Shown: piece by piece, positions 56,963 to 64,000 of the stretch | How positions within the stretch are numbered: position 1 is the stretch's first letter | Layout: every line of letters starts with the position of its first letter | Source: Oceanimonas marisflavi | GTDB lineage: Bacteria; Pseudomonadota; Gammaproteobacteria; Enterobacterales; Aeromonadaceae | Length of the DNA stretch: 64,000 bases | Assembly: GCF_003049725.1 (NCBI RefSeq) | Contig: NZ_QAGM01000001.1 | Span: 211,000 to 274,999 of the forward strand | Direction: 5' to 3' | The notes under the pieces: model-generated | Databases searched by the model: none | What the model was told of the DNA's origin: nothing | Seen by the model: the letters and a program-made list of their open reading frames with translations, nothing else | Position numbers and translations under genes: made by a program

Positions 56963-58096
56963 TTAACTGGTCAAATCGTCAAAAAAACGCTTTACCCCGT
57001 CAAAAAAGCCTTCCGACTTGGGTCTGTGCTTCCTGGCCGCGGAGCCACCGCAGGAATCCTCGAGCTGACGCAGCAGCTCCTTTTGCTCCTCGGTCAGGTT
57101 CACCGGCGTTTCTATGTACACCTTGCACACCAGATCGCCCAGCTGACCATTGCGGGCCGAGCGCACGCCCTTGCCCTTGAGCCGGAACATGCGGCCGGTC
57201 TGGGTTTCGGCGGGGATCTTGAGCTTGACCCGGCCGTCCAGAGTCGGCACCTGCACCTCGCCACCGAGGGCGGCAGCGGTAAAGCTGATGGGCACCTCGC
57301 AATAGAGGTTGTTGCCGTCGCGCACAAAGATATCGTGCTCGCGCACGTGCATCTGTACATACAGATCGCCCGCCGGGGCCCCGGCTTCGCCCGCTTCCCC
57401 TTCGCCGGACAGGCGAATACGATCGCCGGTGTCCACCCCCGCCGGAATTTTCACCGACAGGGTCTTGGTCTTCTGGTAACGGCCTTCGCCATGGCACTTG
57501 CTGCAGGGATCGCTGACGATCTTGCCCTTGCCGCGACAGTGCGGACAAGGCTGCTGCACGGTGAAAAAGCCCTGGCGCATCTGCACTTGGCCATGGCCGT
57601 GACAGGTGGGACAGGTCTTGGCCTGGGTGCCCGGCTTGGCGCCGCTGCCGTCGCACACGTCGCAACCGGCCAGGGTAGGCACCTTGATCTCTTTGGTCAC
57701 GCCCCTGACCGCTTCTTCCAGGGTCAGCTCCATGTTGTAGCGCAGATCCGATCCGCGGGCAGAACGCTGCTGCCGGCCCCGTCCGCCGCCGAAAATGTCG
57801 CCGAATACGTCACCGAAAATATCACTGAAATCGGCACCGCCGCCAAAGCCGCCCTGACCACCGTGCTGACCATTGACCGCATCGTGGCCGAACTGATCGT
57901 AGGCGGCCCGCTTCTGGGCGTCGGTGAGTACTTCGTAGGCTTCGGTGGCTTCCTTGAACTTGTCGGCCGCGTCGGCATCGTCCTTGTTGCGATCGGGATG
58001 ATATTTCATCGCCATTCGCTTGTAGGCTTTCTTGATTTCGCGCTCGTCGGCTCCCTTGGAGACGCCGAGCACTTCATAATAATCTCGTTTCGACAT
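56963..58096 (-). CDS. dnaJ: Chaperone protein DnaJ
   Basis: The 377-aa co-chaperone has the J domain with HPD (about 33-35), a Gly/Phe linker, four CxxCxGxG zinc repeats (about 145-200) and the C-terminal substrate domains. It stimulates DnaK ATPase. A strong hairpin lies between dnaK and dnaJ. Confidence 0.98.
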   Translation of the reverse strand: MSKRDYYEVLGVSKGADEREIKKAYKRMAMKYHPDRNKDDADAADKFKEATEAYEVLTDAQKRAAYDQFGHDAVNGQHGGQGGFGGGADFSDIFGDVFGDIFGGGRGRQQRSARGSDLRYNMELTLEEAVRGVTKEIKVPTLAGCDVCDGSGAKPGTQAKTCPTCHGHGQVQMRQGFFTVQQPCPHCRGKGKIVSDPCSKCHGEGRYQKTKTLSVKIPAGVDTGDRIRLSGEGEAGEAGAPAGDLYVQMHVREHDIFVRDGNNLYCEVPISFTAAALGGEVQVPTLDGRVKLKIPAETQTGRMFRLKGKGVRSARNGQLGDLVCKVYIETPVNLTEEQKELLRQLEDSCGGSAARKHRPKSEGFFDGVKRFFDDLTS

Positions 58097-58129
58097 AGCT
58101 TGCGTGTTTACCTGCTGATTAACACAAAG

Positions 58130-58155
58130 GCGGGCGTTGGAGTCCCAACGCCCGC
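58130..58155 (-). terminator. Hairpin between dnaK and dnaJ
   Basis: Perfect 11-bp stem GCGGGCGTTGG / CCAACGCCCGC with a four-base loop. On the minus strand it is followed by CTTTGTGTT, a weak U-stretch. It likely reduces dnaJ relative to dnaK by partial termination or protects the dnaK 3' end. Confidence 0.6.
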
Positions 58156-58184
58156 ACGGTCAGCGTCTGTGCGCCGGGGTGGCC

Positions 58185-60107
<1,923 letters not shown>

Positions 60108-60169
60108 AGAATCCTCTCTTGATATTGCTAATTCGGTAACAAGCGTTTTGATATTTTGCTTTAACGTCT

Positions 60170-60198
60170 ATATGTGGCTGCCGGTTTGGGCTTTCAAG
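60170..60198 (-). promoter_or_regulatory. Sigma-32 promoter of dnaK-dnaJ
   Basis: On the minus strand, CTTGAA (60193-60198), 15-base spacer, CCACATAT (60170-60177). It differs from the -10 consensus CCCCATNT in one base. Confidence 0.8.
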
Positions 60199-60232
60199 AC
60201 GGCGCTCACATTTTTTTATGTATTGACCGGTA

Positions 60233-60850
60233 TCAGGCCTGAGTGTCGGCGGCGGGGCCTTTTGACACCATTACCATGGCGGGACGCAGCACCCGGCCGT
60301 TAAGCTCATAGCCCTTCATCATTACCGCCAGCACGGCGTTGGCCGCCACTTCGTTGCTTTCCACCATGCTCATGGCCTGGTGCCGGTTGGGATCAAAGGG
60401 TTCGCCCTTGGGATCGATTTGCGCCACACCGAACTTCTCCACCGCGCTCAGCAGCGATTTCAGGGTCAGCTCCACCCCTTCATGCACGGCTTTGAAGGCA
60501 TCGCTTTCATCGCTGGTGTGCTCAATGGCCCGTTCCAGGCTGTCGATCACCGGCAGCAGCTCGCCCACGAACTTTTCCAGGGCAAACTTCTGGGCCTTTT
60601 CCACATCCTGAGCGGCACGGCGGCGAATGTTCTCCATCTCGGCCACGGCCCGCAGGGCATTGTCCCGCTCTTCCTTGACACTGCTTTCGGCGGCGGCCAG
60701 CTTCTGTTCCAGTTCAGCCACATAAGCCGCATCGGGCTGGACGGTCTCTTGCTGCTCTGCCTCGGCGGCCGGCTGCGCCTGTTCCGGCTGTTGCTCCTGC
60801 TCCAGCTCGGCGGACTGTTCCGTATCAACCTGATTATGCTTGCTGCTCAT
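60233..60850 (-). CDS. grpE: Nucleotide exchange factor GrpE
   Basis: The 205-aa protein exchanges ADP on DnaK. It has a Gln/Glu-rich disordered start, a long coiled coil, and the C-terminal beta domain ([14 protein letters not shown]...[14 protein letters not shown]). Start at 60850 with a GGGAGA ribosome site. It is just upstream of dnaK here, unlike E. coli where it is apart. Confidence 0.96.
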   Translation of the reverse strand: MSSKHNQVDTEQSAELEQEQQPEQAQPAAEAEQQETVQPDAAYVAELEQKLAAAESSVKEERDNALRAVAEMENIRRRAAQDVEKAQKFALEKFVGELLPVIDSLERAIEHTSDESDAFKAVHEGVELTLKSLLSAVEKFGVAQIDPKGEPFDPNRHQAMSMVESNEVAANAVLAVMMKGYELNGRVLRPAMVMVSKGPAADTQA

Positions 60851-60885
60851 GTTGTCTCCCGTGAGTATCAATTAACTTTGTGCCT

Positions 60886-60913
60886 ATATGGGGGTGCCCT
60901 GCCCCATTTCAAG
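60886..60913 (-). promoter_or_regulatory. Sigma-32 promoter of grpE
   Basis: On the minus strand, CTTGAA (60908-60913), 14-base spacer, CCCCATAT (60886-60893): an exact match to CTTGAA-N13-15-CCCCATNT. The predicted start is about 30 bases before the grpE ATG. Confidence 0.9.
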
Positions 60914-61028
60914 GGCTGAACTTCACAGACTTGTTTCCGCGTTGGTGGCGCTTGGGCAACACTCTGATTAGAATGGCGATTATTCAACAACGTCGAGCAA
61001 CGCGGACCGCTTCGCCGGACAGCTATTT

Positions 61029-61913
61029 ATGGAAACCGACTTCAATACCATCGCCCTTATCGGCAAACCGGATCATCAGGGCGCCAACCAGACCCTGGTG
61101 GCGCTGTATCGTTATCTGTCCGGCCTTGGCCTCAACGTGGTGATCGAACGCCGGGTAGGCGAACAGCTGGGGCTGGAGCGGGCCGAGCTGCTGGAAATGG
61201 TGGAGCTGGGAGAACGTGCGGACCTGGCCATCGTAGTGGGTGGCGACGGCAACATGCTGGGCTCGGCCCGGGTATTGTCCCGCTTTGATGTGGCGGTGGT
61301 GGGAGTCAACCGGGGCAACCTCGGCTTTTTGACCGATCTCTCTCCCGACAGCTTTGAGCAGCCGCTGGAACGCTTGCTTTCCGGCGACTACCAGACCGAA
61401 CACCGCTTTCTGCTGGAAGCCCAGGTGCACCGCCACGGCCAGCTCAAGGCCAGCAATACCGCCATGAACGAGGCGGTGCTGCATCCGGGCAAAATCGCCC
61501 ACATGATCGAGTTTGAGGTGTATATCAACGGCCATTTCATGTACAGCCAGCGCGCTGACGGCATGATAGTGGCCACCCCCACCGGCTCCACCGCCTATTC
61601 GCTTTCCGCCGGTGGCCCCATTCTCACGCCCAATCTCAATGCCATTACCCTGGTGCCCATGTTCCCCCATACCCTGAGCTGCCGGCCCATTGTGATCGAC
61701 GCCGATGCCCAGATAAAGATGGTGCTTTCCCCTGCCAACAAAAGCGAACACATGCTGGTGAGCTGCGACGGCCATGTGTCGCTGGCGGTGCAGCCCGGGG
61801 ATGAAATTCACATCAACAAGAGCCCGCACCGGCTGAAACTGCTGCATCCCCGCGGCCACAGCTACTTCGAAGTGCTGCGCAGCAAGCTGGGCTGGGGCAG
61901 CAAGCTGTTCTGA
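61029..61913 (+). CDS. nadK: NAD kinase
   Basis: The 294-aa enzyme makes NADP from NAD. Motifs [13 protein letters not shown] and [15 protein letters not shown] are intact. Divergent from grpE and upstream of recN, the same order as in E. coli. Confidence 0.97.
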   Translation: METDFNTIALIGKPDHQGANQTLVALYRYLSGLGLNVVIERRVGEQLGLERAELLEMVELGERADLAIVVGGDGNMLGSARVLSRFDVAVVGVNRGNLGFLTDLSPDSFEQPLERLLSGDYQTEHRFLLEAQVHRHGQLKASNTAMNEAVLHPGKIAHMIEFEVYINGHFMYSQRADGMIVATPTGSTAYSLSAGGPILTPNLNAITLVPMFPHTLSCRPIVIDADAQIKMVLSPANKSEHMLVSCDGHVSLAVQPGDEIHINKSPHRLKLLHPRGHSYFEVLRSKLGWGSKLF

Positions 61914-61920
61914 TCTTGCA

Positions 61921-61956
61921 CTGTATAAAACTACAGTATACTGTATTCCCATACAG
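61921..61956 (+). promoter_or_regulatory. Two LexA boxes in the recN promoter
   Basis: CTGT-N8-ACAG occurs twice, at 61921-61936 and 61941-61956, both exact. A TATACT -10-like hexamer (61937-61942) lies between and overlaps them, with a TTGCAC -35-like hexamer at 61916-61921. LexA would block this promoter until DNA damage. E. coli recN also has paired LexA boxes. Confidence 0.93.
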
Positions 61957-61982
61957 CATCTTTTTTGTTGCAGGGAATCATC

Positions 61983-63647
61983 ATGTTGCTTCAGCTCACC
62001 ATCAGCAATTTCGCCATCGTTTCCTTTCTTGAGCTGGATCTGCGCCAGGGCATGACCAGCATTACCGGCGAAACCGGCGCCGGCAAATCCATTGCCATCG
62101 ACGCCCTGGCCCTGGCCCTGGGCGAGCGAGCCGACGCCGACTCGGTGCGCCCCGGCGCCGACAAGGCCGACATCAGCGCCCGCTTTCGCGTCGACAAGCT
62201 GCCCAGGGTCAAGGCCTGGCTCAGTGAGCAGGAGCTGGACGAGCAGGATGAATGCATACTGCGCCGTACTCTCAGCCGGGAAGGCCGTTCCCGTGGCTAT
62301 ATCAACGGTACCCCGGTTCCCCTGTCGCAACTCAAGGCGCTGGGCGCCCTGCTGGTCAACATTCACGGCCAGCACGCCCATCAGGAGCTGCAAAAGCCCG
62401 ATCACCAGCGCGCCCTGCTCGACGCCTATGCCGGCCATCATCAGCTGGTGAGCGGTGTCAGCCACAGCTATCAGCACTGGCGCCAGCTCAACAACGAACG
62501 CAAACGGCTGCTGGAAGAACAGGAAAAATGGCAGGCAGAGCGCCAGCTGCTGGAGTATCAGGTGGCCGAGCTCGACGAGCTGGCCCTGAGCGAAGAGGAA
62601 TTTCCCGAACTGGAAGCCGAACACAAACGGCTTTCCAACGGTGCCGAGCTGGTTAACGACTGTCAGCTGGCGCTGGACGTGCTGGGCGACAATGACGAAA
62701 CCAATGCCCTGCAGCTGCTGCGTCAGGGCCTGAAAACCCTGGGCGAGCTGGTTGCCATGGACTCACGCCTGAGTCCGGTGCTGGAAATGGTGGAAAGCAG
62801 CCTTATTCAGCTGGAAGAAGGCCACAGCGAGCTGGGCCGGTATCTGGACCGGCTGGAACTGGATCCGGAGCGCCTGCACGAGGTGGAAAGTCGCATGAGC
62901 AAGGTAATGGAGCTGTCGCGCAAGCATCATGTGCCCGCCGGGGAGCTGTTTGGCTTTCATCAGCAGCTCAAGGCCCGGCTGGCCGACATGGATCACAGCA
63001 GCAGCCGGCTGGAAGGGCTGGACGATGAAGTGGAGCTGGCCCGTGAAGACTTTGTGCAGGCCGCCGAACGCCTGAGCCAGAGCCGCCAGCGTTACGCCGC
63101 TGCCCTCAACAAACAGATCACCCAGAGTCTGCACCGGCTCAGCATGGAAAAGGGGCGTTTTGAAATTCAGGTCAACGCCGATGCCGGCGCCGGTTTTTCA
63201 CCGCTGGGCATTGACCGGGTGGAATTTCTGGTGAGCACCAACCCGGGTCAGCCCATGAGCCCCCTGGCCCGGGTGGCCTCGGGGGGCGAGCTGTCGCGCA
63301 TCAGTCTGGCCATTCAGGTGATCACCGCCCAGAAGGTAGAGACACCCACCCTTATTTTCGATGAGGTGGATGTGGGCGTAAGCGGCCCCACCGCCGCCGT
63401 GGTGGGCAAACTGCTGCGCCAGCTGGGTGAGTCCACCCAGGTACTGGTGATCACTCACCTGCCTCAGGTGGCGGGCAATGGTCACCAGCACTTCTTTGTG
63501 AGCAAGAGCAGCGACACCGATCACACCGAAACCCGTATGCAGGAACTGGATGAGCAGCACCGTCTGCAGGAGCTGGCCCGGCTGCTGGGCGGCAACCGCA
63601 TTACCGACAATACCCTGGCCAACGCCCGGGAGCTGCTGGTGTGCTGA
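61983..63647 (+). CDS. recN: DNA repair protein RecN
   Basis: The 554-aa SMC-like ATPase has Walker A GETGAGKS near the start, a long coiled-coil middle part (about 160-370), and the C-terminal ABC half with SGGELSRISLAIQV and LIFDEVDVGVSG. It acts in double-strand break repair. Start at 61983 (MLLQLTISNFAIVSFLELDL). Under LexA control by the boxes upstream. Confidence 0.97.
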   Translation: MLLQLTISNFAIVSFLELDLRQGMTSITGETGAGKSIAIDALALALGERADADSVRPGADKADISARFRVDKLPRVKAWLSEQELDEQDECILRRTLSREGRSRGYINGTPVPLSQLKALGALLVNIHGQHAHQELQKPDHQRALLDAYAGHHQLVSGVSHSYQHWRQLNNERKRLLEEQEKWQAERQLLEYQVAELDELALSEEEFPELEAEHKRLSNGAELVNDCQLALDVLGDNDETNALQLLRQGLKTLGELVAMDSRLSPVLEMVESSLIQLEEGHSELGRYLDRLELDPERLHEVESRMSKVMELSRKHHVPAGELFGFHQQLKARLADMDHSSSRLEGLDDEVELAREDFVQAAERLSQSRQRYAAALNKQITQSLHRLSMEKGRFEIQVNADAGAGFSPLGIDRVEFLVSTNPGQPMSPLARVASGGELSRISLAIQVITAQKVETPTLIFDEVDVGVSGPTAAVVGKLLRQLGESTQVLVITHLPQVAGNGHQHFFVSKSSDTDHTETRMQELDEQHRLQELARLLGGNRITDNTLANARELLVC

Positions 63648-63654
63648 AAGCGGA

Positions 63655-64000
63655 TTACACCAGCCGGCGGGCGGCACCCACCACAATGTCGATGGCTTTT
63701 TGCTCGGTGTTCTGCATGGTGCTTTCGTCGGGGGTTTCCTGCTGGGTGCGGTTGACGATCACCCCTGCCACACAACCGGCCTTCAGGCCCTGACTGGAGC
63801 ACATGGTAAACAGGGTCGCCGACTCCATTTCGTAGTTGAGCACCCCCATTGACTGCCATTCCTTCATGCTGCCCTGGAACCGGCGCAGCATGCGGGCCGA
63901 GTGGGTGTCGTAGCGTTCCTGCCCCGGATAAAAGGTATCGGAGGAAGCGGTAATACCCACATGAGGCGCCACGCCCTGCTCCCGGGCCGCATCCACCAGA
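63655..64000 (-). CDS. udp: Uridine phosphorylase, C-terminal part (5' end outside window)
   Basis: About 115 residues reach the window end in an open frame. They match the end of Udp: [20 protein letters not shown], the uridine/ribose region [19 protein letters not shown], and [10 protein letters not shown]. Udp splits uridine to uracil and ribose-1-phosphate. It converges on recN with a seven-base gap. Confidence 0.93.
   Translation of the reverse strand, partial: LVDAAREQGVAPHVGITASSDTFYPGQERYDTHSARMLRRFQGSMKEWQSMGVLNYEMESATLFTMCSSQGLKAGCVAGVIVNRTQQETPDESTMQNTEQKAIDIVVGAARRLV

Overview
The window is a 64 kb piece of a gammaproteobacterial chromosome with high GC and very dense coding. The blocks ftsH-folP-glmM-secG-tRNA-rimP-nusA-infB-rbfA-truB-rpsO-pnp, yjtD-thrLABC, zapA-6S RNA-fau and grpE-dnaK-dnaJ all follow the enteric/Aeromonas-type order. 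Combined with the GC level and several marine-type genes (a TRAP transporter, a RimK-linked aspartoacylase-like protein), this suggests the Aeromonadales, perhaps Oceanimonas, Oceanisphaera or Zobellella. That placement is inference from gene content and order only. No prophage, insertion sequence with a transposase, or CRISPR array is visible. The region is mostly core genome with a few accessory insertions.

Layout. 1-5.2 kb: the end of a drug/metabolite exporter, a LysR regulator, and a tight TRAP transporter operon whose last gene is a VanX-like D-Ala-D-Ala dipeptidase. 5.2-7.5 kb: yciB, yciI, a small ComEA-like DNA-binding protein and galU. 7.5-14 kb: an RssB-type regulator with Asn at the phosphorylation site, a DnaT/DnaC helicase-loader pair, the yqjD-yqjE-yqjK envelope-stress genes, a YceI-like protein, a dicarboxylate/amino acid symporter and a host-attachment-family protein. 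14-19 kb: the glycine cleavage operon gcvTHP. 19.2-22.2 kb: ygfB-ubiH-ubiI. 22.3-24.6 kb: zapA, 6S RNA, a VF530-family gene, fau and rpiA. 24.7-30 kb: the molybdate importer modABC, preceded by a likely ModE site, and acnA. 30.3-32.2 kb: rimK with an aspartoacylase-like partner. 32.26-32.63 kb: an RNA gene that looks like CsrB/RsmZ. 32.9-37.8 kb: the threonine operon with its leader peptide and attenuator. 37.8-41 kb: yjtD, roxA, a GNAT acetyltransferase and pdxH. 41-50.4 kb: the pnp-rpsO-truB-rbfA-infB-nusA-rimP transcription/translation cluster and two tRNAs. 50.4-56.8 kb: secG, glmM, folP, ftsH, rlmE, yhbY and greA. 57-61 kb: dnaJ, dnaK and grpE. 61-64 kb: nadK, recN and the end of udp.

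Regulation can be read directly at several places. Good sigma-32 promoters stand before grpE, dnaK and rlmE-ftsH. Two LexA boxes precede recN. A ThrL attenuator with Thr and Ile codons controls thrABC.

The most notable non-annotated object is the putative CsrB-family RNA on the minus strand between rimK and thrC. It has 25 GGA triplets on the transcribed strand in about 365 nt and none on the other. It has a -10/-35 pair, a half-conserved GacA/UvrY-type box about 169 nt upstream and a strong terminator. Other items worth a look are the RssB Asp-to-Asn change, the TRAP-dipeptidase operon, and four intergenic arrays with 7-base periodicity, two of which are arranged as inverted repeats.
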